DNA of 64,000 nucleotides from Proteiniborus ethanoligenes (GTDB lineage Bacteria; Bacillota; Clostridia; Tissierellales; Proteiniboraceae): NCBI RefSeq assembly GCF_900107485.1, contig NZ_FNQE01000009.1, positions 1 to 64,000 of the forward strand, read 5' to 3'. Shown piece by piece: positions 9,743 to 18,625 of this stretch (position 1 is its first letter; each line of letters starts with the position of its first letter). The notes under the pieces were generated by a model. It saw only the letters and a program-made list of their open reading frames with translations, ran no database searches and was not told where the DNA came from. The position numbers and the translations under genes were made by a program.

Positions 9743-10227
9743 TGATGGAAATAGTTAAAGTTGGGATGGCAGATTATAAAGTATTAAAAACTTCAGGTAT
9801 ATTGACCACTTTAGGCCTTGGTTCTTGTGTAGGAATAGCACTATATGATAAATACAGCAAAGTAGCAGGATTAGCACATATTATGCTACCATCTAGCTTG
9901 GAAATCAAGAACAATAGTAATAAAGCTAAATTTGCTGATACTGCAATCGTAGAGCTAATTAAAGAAATGAAATTAATAGGTGCAAATGAGAACAAATTAG
10001 TCGCAAAATTAGCAGGTGGCTCTCAAATGTTCTCCTTCAATTCCAATACTGATATTTTAAGAATTGGAGAAAGAAATGTACTAGCTTCAAAAAAAGTATT
10101 ACAAGAACTAAGTATACCAATATTATCAGAAGATACTGGGGGAAACTACGGTAGAACAATAGAGCTAAGCGTAACAGATGGGAACCTATTAGTAAAAACC
10201 GTAGGACATGGAACAAAAAATATATGA
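9742..10227 (+). CDS. cheD: Chemoreceptor glutamine deamidase CheD
   Basis: CheD converts specific receptor glutamines to glutamates. The catalytic Cys (C29, in GLGSCVGIALYD) and His (H46, in GLAHIMLPS) are present, and length is 161. Two adjacent ATG codons (9742, 9745) are possible starts. Its 3' end was first seen to overlap a longer reading of the sigma-factor gene, but the preferred sigma start at 10265 lies 37 bases downstream, so there is probably no real overlap. Confidence 0.94.
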   Translation: MMEIVKVGMADYKVLKTSGILTTLGLGSCVGIALYDKYSKVAGLAHIMLPSSLEIKNNSNKAKFADTAIVELIKEMKLIGANENKLVAKLAGGSQMFSFNSNTDILRIGERNVLASKKVLQELSIPILSEDTGGNYGRTIELSVTDGNLLVKTVGHGTKNI

Positions 10228-10264
10228 TTATATTTGTTTTGAACACCTTTTTGGAGGTGATAAA

Positions 10265-11008
10265 TTGACAATGGACGAGCTATGGCTTCTCTATAAAGAC
10301 ACAGGAGATATAAGCTATAAGCAAAAATTAATTGAACTATACATAGATTTGGTTAAGATTGTAGCTGGAAGAATGTTTAATTATTATGGTGGGAACGTTG
10401 ACTATGATGATTTGCTAGGATTTGGAGTATTTGGACTCATAGATGCTATCGACAAATTTGATATTAGTAGAGATTTGAAGTTTGAAACCTATGCTCAAAT
10501 AAGAATTAGAGGTTCAATGATTGATAACTTAAGAAAACTAGACTGGGTTCCAAGAGGATTAAGAAAAAAAGCAAAAGAAATGGAAAATACAATCAATGCA
10601 CTAGAAAACAAGCTTGGAAGAAGAGCTACAACAATAGAAATATCAGAAGAACTAAAAATAGATAAAAAAGAAGTAGAAAACATACTATCAGAAATTTCAA
10701 CTATTAACATTATTTCCTTAGAGGAAACCTTATTTACAAAAGGTGATATAGCAATTAATCCAAATATTACAGAAAATCCTGAACATGTTTTTGAATCAAA
10801 AGAATTAAAAAACATTTTGGCAGAGGGCATTGACAAGCTAAATGAAAAAGAAAAAATGGTAATATCTTTATATTATTTTGATGAATTGACTTATAAAGAA
10901 ATAGCAAATATACTAGACCTTTCCGAGTCAAGAATATCACAGATACACAGCAAAGCAATTTTATTACTCAAAGGGTTTTTAAAACTCAAAGGGATAGAAA
11001 AAAATTAA
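10265..11008 (+). CDS. sigD: Flagellar/motility sigma factor SigD (FliA, sigma-28)
   Basis: A sigma-70-family factor of FliA/WhiG type that transcribes late flagellar and chemotaxis genes. Region 2 includes DYDDLLGFGVFGLIDAIDKFD and KFETYAQIRIRGSMIDNLRK; LDWVPRGLRKKAKEME follows; region 4 ends with ELTYKEIANILDLSESRISQIHSKA, the helix-turn-helix that reads the -35 box. I chose TTG at 10265 because GGAGGTGA sits 4-7 bases upstream. An in-frame ATG at 10208 would add 19 residues, overlap cheD and lack a ribosome binding site. The resulting 247 residues match the family. Confidence 0.93.
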   Translation: MTMDELWLLYKDTGDISYKQKLIELYIDLVKIVAGRMFNYYGGNVDYDDLLGFGVFGLIDAIDKFDISRDLKFETYAQIRIRGSMIDNLRKLDWVPRGLRKKAKEMENTINALENKLGRRATTIEISEELKIDKKEVENILSEISTINIISLEETLFTKGDIAINPNITENPEHVFESKELKNILAEGIDKLNEKEKMVISLYYFDELTYKEIANILDLSESRISQIHSKAILLLKGFLKLKGIEKN

Positions 11009-11025
11009 TTGCAGGATGTGATGAT

Positions 11026-12831
11026 GTGTTCTACAATTATGTTGTTTTAGAAGGCAAAGATTTAAAATCACTGATAGAAGAAGGACTTAAAAAATTAGAT
11101 AAAGAAGAAAATCAGGTAGAGGTTGAAATATTAGAAAAGGGTAAGTTCCTAATGGGAATACCTATTAAAGACTATAAAATAAAAATGACAATAAAAGAAT
11201 CAGAAGTAGGAGAGATTGAAAAAACATTAGACTCAGTTAAGGATATATTTATTGAGCCAGAAACTTTTGACTTAAGTTTTCAGGAAGATGGAGTATATAT
11301 TGTCCTTAACAACACAGAAAAAACAGACGCAAATATTGAAAAAATAATCAGTTTGTTAAAGAAAAAAGAGATTAAAGATTTAGATATTAATGCAGTTAAA
11401 GATGCATTTAATAATAAAATGGAAACTAGGATAGCCCCAAAACAAGAGAAACCTATGATTGATGCTGAACTTATATTAGATGTTTTAGAAGATAAGCTAA
11501 GTGCTTATATTACAATTGTTCCTCCAGATGGAGGACGAGACTTGAATATTAGTGATGCTTTAGAAATAATAAATAAAGAGATTAAGTACGGACTAGATGT
11601 TCTAAAAATAGAAAAATTAATTAAAGATAAAGTATATAACACTAGAACATTAATAGCAAAAGGTACTCTGCCTATACATGGCCAGGATGGTTACGTAAAG
11701 TATCTTTTTGAAGAAAAAAAAGAAATTGCACCTCAGATATTAGCAGACGGAAGTGCTGATTTTAGAAATTTAAACCTTATATATAATGTAAAGGCAGGAG
11801 ATGTATTAGCAGAGCTAATTCCTGCAACTTCTGGAAAGCAAGGCACTTCTGTAATAGGGGAAATAATAAATAATAAAATTGGTAAAGAAGCAAACTTCAA
11901 GTATGGTAAGAATGTTTACTTATCAGAGGATGGTAATAAGTTAATTGCAGAATGTGATGGTCAAGTTCGCCTGGAAGAGGGCAAAATAACAGTTTATGAA
12001 GTATATGAAGTAAATGGAAATGTCGATAACTCAACAGGTAACATTAAATTTAACGGAACAGTCAGGGTTAAGGGAAGTGTTTTAACTGGATTCCAAATTA
12101 TTGCAGATGGGGATGTTGAAGTTGAAGGGGTTGTAGAAGGAGCTGAAATCAAATGCAATGGCAATATTCTTCTTAAAAGAGGAATACAAGGATATAATAA
12201 AAGTAGGTTGATTTCGAAAGGATCCGTTACTGCAAGATATATCGAAAATAGTTATATAGAAGCTGACGGAGATATTACATCGGATGCAATAATGCATAGT
12301 GAAGTAACAAGTAAAGGAAACATAAGAGCTTCTGGAAAGAATGGATTAATCGTTGGAGGTATCTGCAGAGCATCACAAGAAATAGCAGCAAAAACAATAG
12401 GTTCAAGCATGGCAACATCAACTGTTCTAGAAGTAGGAGTAGATCCAAGGCTTAGAATTAAACAAGAAGAAACTAAAAATAAACTTAGTGAAGCGGAAAA
12501 TAATATTGAAAAATTAGACAAAACAATTGTTTTATTAAGTAGATTAGCTAAGTCGGGAGAATTGACCCCAGAAAAAGAAGATATGCTAAGAAAAGCAATA
12601 CAGACTCGTAATATACTGACGAGTCAATCAGATGATTTTAAAAAGGAAATTAATTTCATAGAAGCTCAAATTCAACGCTTGTCTAGGGGAAAAATAAAAG
12701 CAGAGAATGTTATTTATCCAGGAGTAAAAATAGTAATGGGAAATAGTACAATGTTTGTAAGAGATGAATTAAGCCGTTCTACTATATATAAAGAACATAA
12801 TGAACTAAAAATTGGACCTTATGAAAGATAA
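11026..12831 (+). CDS. fapA: FapA family protein (DUF342)
   Basis: The 601-residue protein has an N-terminal Jag-N-like domain (about 1-55: VLEGKDLKSLIEEGLKKLDK, then EVEILEKGKFLMGIP). The middle resembles the DUF342/FapA beta-helix, with many short repeats around 320-460 (GNIKFNGTVRVKGSVLTGF, DGDVEVEGVVEGAEIKCNGN). A charged coiled coil near 475-560 follows. FapA has been linked to flagellar assembly or polar localisation in some bacteria, but its biochemical role is unclear. GTG is the start, preceded by AGGATGTG. It follows sigD by 17 bases, so co-expression with motility is supported; function is inferred from family and place. Confidence 0.85.
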   Translation: MFYNYVVLEGKDLKSLIEEGLKKLDKEENQVEVEILEKGKFLMGIPIKDYKIKMTIKESEVGEIEKTLDSVKDIFIEPETFDLSFQEDGVYIVLNNTEKTDANIEKIISLLKKKEIKDLDINAVKDAFNNKMETRIAPKQEKPMIDAELILDVLEDKLSAYITIVPPDGGRDLNISDALEIINKEIKYGLDVLKIEKLIKDKVYNTRTLIAKGTLPIHGQDGYVKYLFEEKKEIAPQILADGSADFRNLNLIYNVKAGDVLAELIPATSGKQGTSVIGEIINNKIGKEANFKYGKNVYLSEDGNKLIAECDGQVRLEEGKITVYEVYEVNGNVDNSTGNIKFNGTVRVKGSVLTGFQIIADGDVEVEGVVEGAEIKCNGNILLKRGIQGYNKSRLISKGSVTARYIENSYIEADGDITSDAIMHSEVTSKGNIRASGKNGLIVGGICRASQEIAAKTIGSSMATSTVLEVGVDPRLRIKQEETKNKLSEAENNIEKLDKTIVLLSRLAKSGELTPEKEDMLRKAIQTRNILTSQSDDFKKEINFIEAQIQRLSRGKIKAENVIYPGVKIVMGNSTMFVRDELSRSTIYKEHNELKIGPYER

Positions 12832-12848
12832 TATTGGGGTGATATTAA

Positions 12849-13169
12849 TTGAGGCCAATTGATTTAAATAATCTTATTCCTAAAACACAGGAAATTTCAA
12901 AACTTCAGCAATTAGAGAATAATAAACACAAAAATTTTATGCATAATCAGTCTACAACTCAAAACAAAAAATTCGAAAATGAGTTAAAGAAAGTAAATAC
13001 AACAAGTAAAACATATAAACCTAAGATTAATAAGGATGAAAAAGACAACAATAAAAATAAAAGTTTTAAGGAAAAAGATGGGCAGGAAGAAAAAGAAAAA
13101 GAACAAAATAAAAATTCCGAAGTTGTATCAGATGGGATAATTGGTTCAAAAGTTGATATAAAAATTTAA
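12849..13169 (+). CDS. Small charged protein of the flagellar operon, unknown function
   Basis: This 106-residue protein starts with TTG six bases after GGGGTGA. The N-terminus RPIDLNNLIPKTQEISKLQQ is the recognisable part: proteins with this start occur after the fapA-like gene in other clostridial motility operons, from memory. The rest is a low-complexity Lys/Asn/Glu-rich tail, probably disordered, with no signal peptide or membrane segment. Function is unknown. The downstream membrane protein begins 13 bases later. Confidence 0.6.
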   Translation: MRPIDLNNLIPKTQEISKLQQLENNKHKNFMHNQSTTQNKKFENELKKVNTTSKTYKPKINKDEKDNNKNKSFKEKDGQEEKEKEQNKNSEVVSDGIIGSKVDIKI

Positions 13170-13182
13170 CGAGGTGCGAAGG

Positions 13183-13647
13183 ATGAACATTATTCTTCTT
13201 CTTTTGGGCTTGATACTAATAGTTGTGACTATTTGGATGATAAGCTTTAATAATAAAACTCAACAAAATTCTATGCAAAATAAGTCCATAGATTTTGAAA
13301 TAAAATCAGAGGACTCGTTTTTTATTGATAATGAAATTGAATTTGAAGAAGTATTAAATAATATTAGTGAAAATGAAAATAAGAATTTTGACTTAATATC
13401 AGAAGAAAAGTCGTATATTAACCAGGAACCAATAGAATATAGTAAGGATATAAACAGAACAAGTAGTCAACTCACTACCTATGCTGAAGATATAAAGAAA
13501 GATATTCGGGACGACAACATTGAAAAGATTATTGGTTTGAACAAGTCAGGATTAAAAGCTGAAGAAATTGCTAAAATGTTAGGGAAGGGTATTAGAGAAG
13601 TTGAGATTATTATTAAATTATACAGCCTTAAAAATTATGAAAATTAA
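13183..13647 (+). CDS. SwrB-position membrane protein with C-terminal helix-turn-helix
   Basis: The start is ATG at 13183, with GAGGTG six bases upstream; an in-frame GTG at 13174 lies inside that binding site. The 154-residue product has one N-terminal membrane helix (NIILLLLGLILIVVTIWMIS), an acidic Asn-rich linker, and a C-terminal helical region IIGLNKSGLKAEEIAKMLGK resembling a short helix-turn-helix. In Bacillus subtilis the gene in this place, between sigD and rpsB, is swrB, a single-pass membrane protein that activates flagellar export. Architecture and position support a SwrB-like role; sequence similarity to SwrB itself could not be tested. Confidence 0.65.
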   Translation: MNIILLLLGLILIVVTIWMISFNNKTQQNSMQNKSIDFEIKSEDSFFIDNEIEFEEVLNNISENENKNFDLISEEKSYINQEPIEYSKDINRTSSQLTTYAEDIKKDIRDDNIEKIIGLNKSGLKAEEIAKMLGKGIREVEIIIKLYSLKNYEN

Positions 13648-13697
13648 TAAATTGTAGTTATTATGTATTGAAGAAATACTGAATAATTTAGTTGTCA

Positions 13698-13744
13698 ATA
13701 GTATATAATTATGTTTAATGAAAAACATAGTCATATACTATTTT
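13698..13744 (+). terminator. Hairpin terminator ending the flagellar operon
   Basis: A 19-base arm (13698-13716) pairs with 13723-13741 with one G-U pair and one mismatch. The loop is six bases, and the right arm continues into TTTT. The stem is AT-rich but long. It lies 50 bases after the last motility gene and before the rpsB promoter. Confidence 0.65.
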
Positions 13745-13815
13745 GGCTGTAAACTACTTTAAATATGGAGCTTTAAAGTTATAAATTTCATCTTATTTAT
13801 ATAAATAAAAAAACA

Positions 13816-13844
13816 TTGCTAAAATTATTATAGTGTGTTATACT
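13816..13844 (+). promoter_or_regulatory. Sigma-A promoter for rpsB
   Basis: TTGCTA (13816-13821) and TATACT (13839-13844) are separated by 17 bases. The predicted transcript would begin near 13851 and have a leader of about 100 bases before rpsB. This is the only good promoter seen in the 302-base gap from 13648 to 13949. Confidence 0.6.
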
Positions 13845-13865
13845 ACATAAGGTGAAACTACACAC

Positions 13866-13910
13866 ACTCTTTGATCTTTAAGGTTGTGCCACTATGGTTC
13901 CTTATAGAGT
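13866..13910 (+). promoter_or_regulatory. Structured leader of rpsB (possible S2 autoregulatory site)
   Basis: The leader can form nested pairings: ACTCT (13866-13870) with AGAGT (13906-13910), AAGG (13880-13883) with CCTT (13900-13903), and CCA (13889-13891) with TGG (13895-13897). rpsB leaders are often bound by S2 itself, and the place is right. Homology to a described S2 leader is not shown. Confidence 0.4.
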
Positions 13911-13949
13911 TGATAGGAGTGGAGGAAAAAACAAAGGGAGGTGAATAGC

Positions 13950-14648
13950 ATGTCAGTAATTAGCATGAAAAGCTTATTAGAAGCAGGAGTGCATTTTGGT
14001 CATCAAACTAGAAGATGGAACCCAAAAATGGCAGAGTATATTTTTACTGAAAGAAATGGAATCTATATTATAGACTTACAAAAAACTGTTGTAAAAGTAG
14101 AAGAAGCTTATGAATTTATTAAAGATGTAGCTGCTGATGGTGGTGAGATTCTTTTTGTTGGGACTAAAAAGCAAGCTCAGGAATCTATTGAAAGTGAAGC
14201 AAAAAGATGTGGCATGCATTTTGTAAGCCAAAGATGGCTTGGAGGTATGCTTACAAATTATAAAACTATAAGAAAAAGAATTGAAAGACTTCAACAACTA
14301 GAGAAAATGGAAGAAGACGGAACTTTTGACGTACTTCCTAAAAAAGAAGTAATTAAGTTGAAACATGAAGCAGAAAGACTTGAAAAGTTCCTTGGTGGAA
14401 TAAAAAATATGCAGGGTGTACCAGATGCTTTATTCGTGGTTGACCCAAGAAAAGAAAGAATTGCAGTGAAAGAAGCTAGAATACTTGGAATACCTGTAGT
14501 AGGTATAGTGGATACAAACTGCGACCCTGAAGAAGTAGATTTTGTTATACCAGGTAACGATGATGCAATAAGAGCTGTTAAACTACTTACAGAAACTATT
14601 GCTAACGCTGTTTTAGAGGGTAAACAGGGTGAACAAATAGAACAATAA
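13950..14648 (+). CDS. rpsB: 30S ribosomal protein S2
   Basis: The start is the ATG at 13950, seven bases after AAAGGGAGGTG. It gives [20 protein letters not shown], the classical S2 N-terminus; a GTG at 13941 is upstream but overlaps the binding site. The 232-residue product carries [37 protein letters not shown] and the C-terminal [21 protein letters not shown]2 is a late-assembly protein of the 30S subunit and helps hold S1. It forms the usual rpsB-tsf pair, with a hairpin between them. Confidence 0.97.
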   Translation: MSVISMKSLLEAGVHFGHQTRRWNPKMAEYIFTERNGIYIIDLQKTVVKVEEAYEFIKDVAADGGEILFVGTKKQAQESIESEAKRCGMHFVSQRWLGGMLTNYKTIRKRIERLQQLEKMEEDGTFDVLPKKEVIKLKHEAERLEKFLGGIKNMQGVPDALFVVDPRKERIAVKEARILGIPVVGIVDTNCDPEEVDFVIPGNDDAIRAVKLLTETIANAVLEGKQGEQIEQ

Positions 14649-14652
14649 TAGC

Positions 14653-14699
14653 AAAGGTAAGGGTTATAGGGGAAACATCCCCTTACTGCTCTTACCTTT
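14653..14699 (+). terminator. Hairpin between rpsB and tsf (terminator or attenuator)
   Basis: The outer stem AAAGGTAAG (14653-14661) pairs with CTTACCTTT (14691-14699). An inner stem AGGGG (14668-14672) pairs with CCCCT (14679-14683), and TTTT follows. Because tsf has no clear separate promoter in the 25 bases that follow, partial termination setting the S2/EF-Ts ratio is more likely than full separation. Confidence 0.6.
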
Positions 14700-14724
14700 T
14701 CATTTAAAAAAGGAGGCGTATATA

Positions 14725-15372
14725 ATGGCTATATCAGCAGCTATGGTTAAGGATTTAAGAGAAAGAACAGGAGCTGGAATGCTAGATTGTAAGAAGGCTT
14801 TAGAAGAAACAAATGGTGATATAGATAAGGCGATTGATTTACTAAGAGAAAAAGGATTATCACAGGCAGCTAAAAAGGCAGGTAGAATTGCATCTGAAGG
14901 TATTGTAGAGTCATACATACACGGAGGCAGAATTGGTGTTTTAATAGAAGTAAATACGGAAACTGACTTTGTTGCTAAAAATGAAGAGTTTAAAACTTTT
15001 GTTAAAGACATGGCTATGCAAGTAGCAGCTTCAAATCCTAAGTATATTTCAGTAGAAGAAGTTCCACAGGAGGAAATAGAGAAGGAAAAAGAAATATTAA
15101 AGCATCAAGCATTAAATGAAGGAAAGCCAGAGCATATTGCTAATAAAATGGTTGAGGGTAGAATTGAAAAATATTACAAAGAAGTATGCTTATTAGAGCA
15201 ACCATTTATTAAAGATACAGATGTAACAGTTAAACAATTATTAGCTGAAAAAATAGCTAAAATTGGTGAAAATATTAAAATTAGAAGATTTGTTAGATAT
15301 CAAGTAGGCGAAGGCTTAGAAAAAAGAGAAGAAAACTTTGCTGAAGAGGTAGCAAGGCAAATTAATGGCTAA
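14725..15372 (+). CDS. tsf: Elongation factor Ts
   Basis: EF-Ts exchanges GDP for GTP on EF-Tu. The N-terminal UBA-like domain [20 protein letters not shown], with its TGAGMMDCK-type motif, is clear, followed by the dimerisation core ([18 protein letters not shown]). Length 215 is the short Firmicutes form, with one subdomain fewer than the E. coli protein. ATG follows AAAAAAGGAGG. A perfect terminator-like stem begins three bases after the stop. Confidence 0.97.
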   Translation: MAISAAMVKDLRERTGAGMLDCKKALEETNGDIDKAIDLLREKGLSQAAKKAGRIASEGIVESYIHGGRIGVLIEVNTETDFVAKNEEFKTFVKDMAMQVAASNPKYISVEEVPQEEIEKEKEILKHQALNEGKPEHIANKMVEGRIEKYYKEVCLLEQPFIKDTDVTVKQLLAEKIAKIGENIKIRRFVRYQVGEGLEKREENFAEEVARQING

Positions 15373-15374
15373 AT

Positions 15375-15403
15375 AAATGGAGAACACATAGTGTTCTCCA
15401 TTT
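15375..15403 (+). terminator. Terminator after tsf
   Basis: A perfect 13-base-pair stem (AAATGGAGAACAC, 15375-15387, with 15391-15403) has a three-base loop. The trailing sequence is AT-rich with only a short T run, so efficiency is uncertain, but it marks the end of the rpsB-tsf unit. Confidence 0.7.
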
Positions 15404-15445
15404 AAATAGATAATAGCGATTTTATTATAATAAGTTTATAAACTA

Positions 15446-16211
<766 letters not shown>

Positions 16212-16213
16212 TT

Positions 16214-16771
16214 ATGTATCTAGATGTTCATAAGCAGGCTGAAGAAAAAATGAAAAAAACTATTAAGGCGTTTAAGGAAGATCTAAATAGCATAAGGGCA
16301 GGTAGAGCCAACCCAACTTTATTAGATAGAATTACTATTGATTATTATGGTACACAGACACCGTTAAACCAAATTTCAAATATTTCTGCACCTGAACCAA
16401 GATTGCTTGTAATACAGCCTTGGGATGCTAATGTAATATCACAAATTGAAAAATCAATTTTAAAATCAGATTTAGGACTAAATCCATCAAATGATGGAAA
16501 GCTAATTAGATTAGCAATACCGCAATTAACAGAAGAGAGAAGAAAAGAACTTATTAAGGTAGTTAAGAAAAATTCTGAAAATGCAAAAGTTGCTATAAGA
16601 AATGGTAGAAGAGAAGCAAATGAACAAATTAAAAAAATGCAAAAGGCTTCTGAACTAACTGAAGATGAGCAAAAACAAGCTGAAGAGCAAATGCAAAAAA
16701 TTACTGATAAATATATTGAAGAAATCGATAGTATATTAGTACAAAAAGAGAAAGAATTATTGGAGGTATAG
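16214..16771 (+). CDS. frr: Ribosome recycling factor
   Basis: RRF works with EF-G to split post-termination ribosomes. Length 185 is standard. Conserved stretches include DLNSIRAGRANPTLLDRI, QISNISAPEPRLLVIQPWD and IRLAIPQLTEERRKEL. The two-domain shape (triple helix plus beta domain) is implied by the long helical C-terminus. It follows pyrH by two bases. Confidence 0.97.
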   Translation: MYLDVHKQAEEKMKKTIKAFKEDLNSIRAGRANPTLLDRITIDYYGTQTPLNQISNISAPEPRLLVIQPWDANVISQIEKSILKSDLGLNPSNDGKLIRLAIPQLTEERRKELIKVVKKNSENAKVAIRNGRREANEQIKKMQKASELTEDEQKQAEEQMQKITDKYIEEIDSILVQKEKELLEV

Positions 16772-16777
16772 TAATAC

Positions 16778-16972
16778 TTGAATAAGTTGGATGTTTTAGG
16801 TATGCCAATAAAAGAAGGACTAGTAATATTAGAGGAACTAAGTGATAAAGAAATATTGGTCAAAGAAGCATTAGCCAATAACAAAGATAAAGGAACTATA
16901 CTTTCAGAGCCTAGAATAATTAGGTGTACTGAATCTACAAATAGTATTGTTGTTGTCGTTAGTTACTTTTAG
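16778..16972 (+). CDS. Small conserved-position protein between frr and uppS
   Basis: A 64-residue frame starts at TTG, 12 bases after GGAGGT, with the next plausible starts (TTG 16787, ATG 16802) lacking a binding site. The product is soluble; it begins NKLDVLGMPIKEGLVILEE and ends EPRIIRCTESTNSIVVVVSYF. No membrane segment, cysteine pair or signal peptide is seen. A strong terminator starts two bases after the stop, which supports a real gene. I do not recognise a function. Confidence 0.55.
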   Translation: MNKLDVLGMPIKEGLVILEELSDKEILVKEALANNKDKGTILSEPRIIRCTESTNSIVVVVSYF

Positions 16973-16973
16973 C

Positions 16974-17001
16974 CCCCTTCTTATAAAAAGAAGGGGTTTT
17001 T
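16974..17001 (+). terminator. Rho-independent terminator before uppS
   Basis: CCCCTTCTT (16974-16982) pairs perfectly with AAGAAGGGG (16988-16996) around a five-base loop, followed by TTTTT. This is one of the strongest terminators in the window. uppS begins 31 bases later, so read-through or a promoter hidden in the hairpin region must feed the isoprenoid genes. Confidence 0.85.
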
Positions 17002-17031
17002 AATGGCTGATAAGCTATATGGAGGTAGAAT

Positions 17032-17781
17032 ATGAGTATGAATTCAAAAAATATTAATTCTTTATATGATAGTATAGACAAAGATAGACTACCTAAACAT
17101 GTTGCTATAATAATGGATGGCAATGGTAGATGGGCGAAAAATAGGTTCCTTCCTAGAACAGCGGGTCATAGAGAAGGTGTTGAAAGGGTCAAGGAAATTG
17201 TTGAGGTTTCAGGAAACCTAGGCATAGAATTTCTTACCCTATTTGCTTTTTCAACAGAAAACTGGACTAGACCTAAGGAAGAAATAAATGTATTAATGAA
17301 ACTTTTGGTTGAATACCTTAGAAAAGAATTAAATACCTTACACGATAATAATGTAAAGATAAATATTCTAGGAAATTTAGAAAAATTACCTCAACTACCT
17401 AGAGAAGAAGTATATTATGCTATTAATAAGACAAGAAATAATAACAAGATGGTATTAAATATTGCTTTAAACTACGGGGGAAGATCTGAGATAATAAAAG
17501 CTATTCAATCTTTAATAAAGGATGTACAAGATGCCCATGTAGCAATAGAAGATATAGACGAGAACATATTTAGTAATTATCTTTTTACATCAAACCAGCC
17601 AGATCCAGATTTATTAATTAGACCTAGTGGCGAAAAACGGATAAGTAATTTTTTGTTATATCAAATTGCATATACAGAATTTGTATTTACTGATGTATAT
17701 TGGCCTGAGTTTACTAAAGAAGAGTTTTATAAATCAATAATAGAGTTCCAAAGTAGAAAACGCAGATTTGGAGGAGTATAG
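17032..17781 (+). CDS. uppS: Undecaprenyl diphosphate synthase (cis-prenyltransferase)
   Basis: UppS condenses isopentenyl units onto farnesyl diphosphate to make the C55 lipid carrier of cell-wall synthesis. Catalytic D29 lies in HVAIIMDGNGRWAKNRF. FAFSTENWTRPKEEINVLM and SGEKRISNFLLYQIAYTEF are the other family signatures. Length is 249. ATG follows GGAGGT. It leads uppS-cdsA-dxr-rseP-ispG, so isoprenoid precursor and carrier synthesis are grouped. Confidence 0.97.
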   Translation: MSMNSKNINSLYDSIDKDRLPKHVAIIMDGNGRWAKNRFLPRTAGHREGVERVKEIVEVSGNLGIEFLTLFAFSTENWTRPKEEINVLMKLLVEYLRKELNTLHDNNVKINILGNLEKLPQLPREEVYYAINKTRNNNKMVLNIALNYGGRSEIIKAIQSLIKDVQDAHVAIEDIDENIFSNYLFTSNQPDPDLLIRPSGEKRISNFLLYQIAYTEFVFTDVYWPEFTKEEFYKSIIEFQSRKRRFGGV

Positions 17782-17788
17782 GTGGATT

Positions 17789-18565
17789 ATGAAAACTAGA
17801 ATTATATCAGGAGTAATTGGTTTTTTAATTCTTTTTACAGTAGTTTTAATGGGAGGTCCTTTATTAATTGTTTCTGGATTATTAATTTCCCTTATTGGGC
17901 TATATGAGTTTAATAATGCAATGAATAAGATTAATGGGCTAAAACCTATTAAATGTATTAATTACATATTTACAATTATCCTATATATCTTAATAGTGAT
18001 TGATAAACAAAATTTGTTTATGCTACTATTAGGTGCATATACTATATCACTATTATGTATTTTAGTTATTGATAATAAAACAAAAATAGGTGATATAGCC
18101 ATAACTGCTTTAGGAGCATTGTACATACCATTTTTAATTTCTCATATAACTTTATTAAGTGGAAGTATCTATATATGGATTGTATTTATTACCGCATGGG
18201 GAACAGATACCTTTGCGTATTTTGTTGGTGTAACTATTGGGAAAAGAAAACTATGTCCAAATTTAAGCCCTAATAAAAGTATAGAAGGATCTATTGGAGG
18301 TATACTTGGTTCATTAAGTGTAACTCTATTGTTTTCATACTACTTTAAACTTGAAAGCATATTTATATTAGCTATCTTAAGTATTGTATGTTCAATATTA
18401 GCTCAATTTGGAGATTTAACTGCTTCTAGAATTAAGAGATTGGCTAATATAAAAGATTTTGGAAATATTATGCCTGGCCATGGTGGCATTTTAGATAGAT
18501 TTGATAGCATACTTTTTACTGCTCCAATAGTATATTATTATATGGTTATTTTTGTGCTGGTATAA
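17789..18565 (+). CDS. cdsA: Phosphatidate cytidylyltransferase CdsA
   Basis: CdsA makes CDP-diacylglycerol, the branch point of phospholipid synthesis. The protein is a multi-pass membrane protein. Its C-terminal signature (SRIKRLANIKDFGNIMPGHG, then GILDRFDS) identifies the family. I chose the ATG at 17789 (MKTRIISG, 258 residues); an upstream TTG at 17768 would add seven residues inside uppS without a good binding site. uppS ends eight bases upstream. Confidence 0.94.
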   Translation: MKTRIISGVIGFLILFTVVLMGGPLLIVSGLLISLIGLYEFNNAMNKINGLKPIKCINYIFTIILYILIVIDKQNLFMLLLGAYTISLLCILVIDNKTKIGDIAITALGALYIPFLISHITLLSGSIYIWIVFITAWGTDTFAYFVGVTIGKRKLCPNLSPNKSIEGSIGGILGSLSVTLLFSYYFKLESIFILAILSIVCSILAQFGDLTASRIKRLANIKDFGNIMPGHGGILDRFDSILFTAPIVYYYMVIFVLV

Positions 18566-18625
18566 TATTTATTTGATATTTAAATATATGTTACATAGAA
18601 ACGTGACGAAACAAGGAGTGGTATT

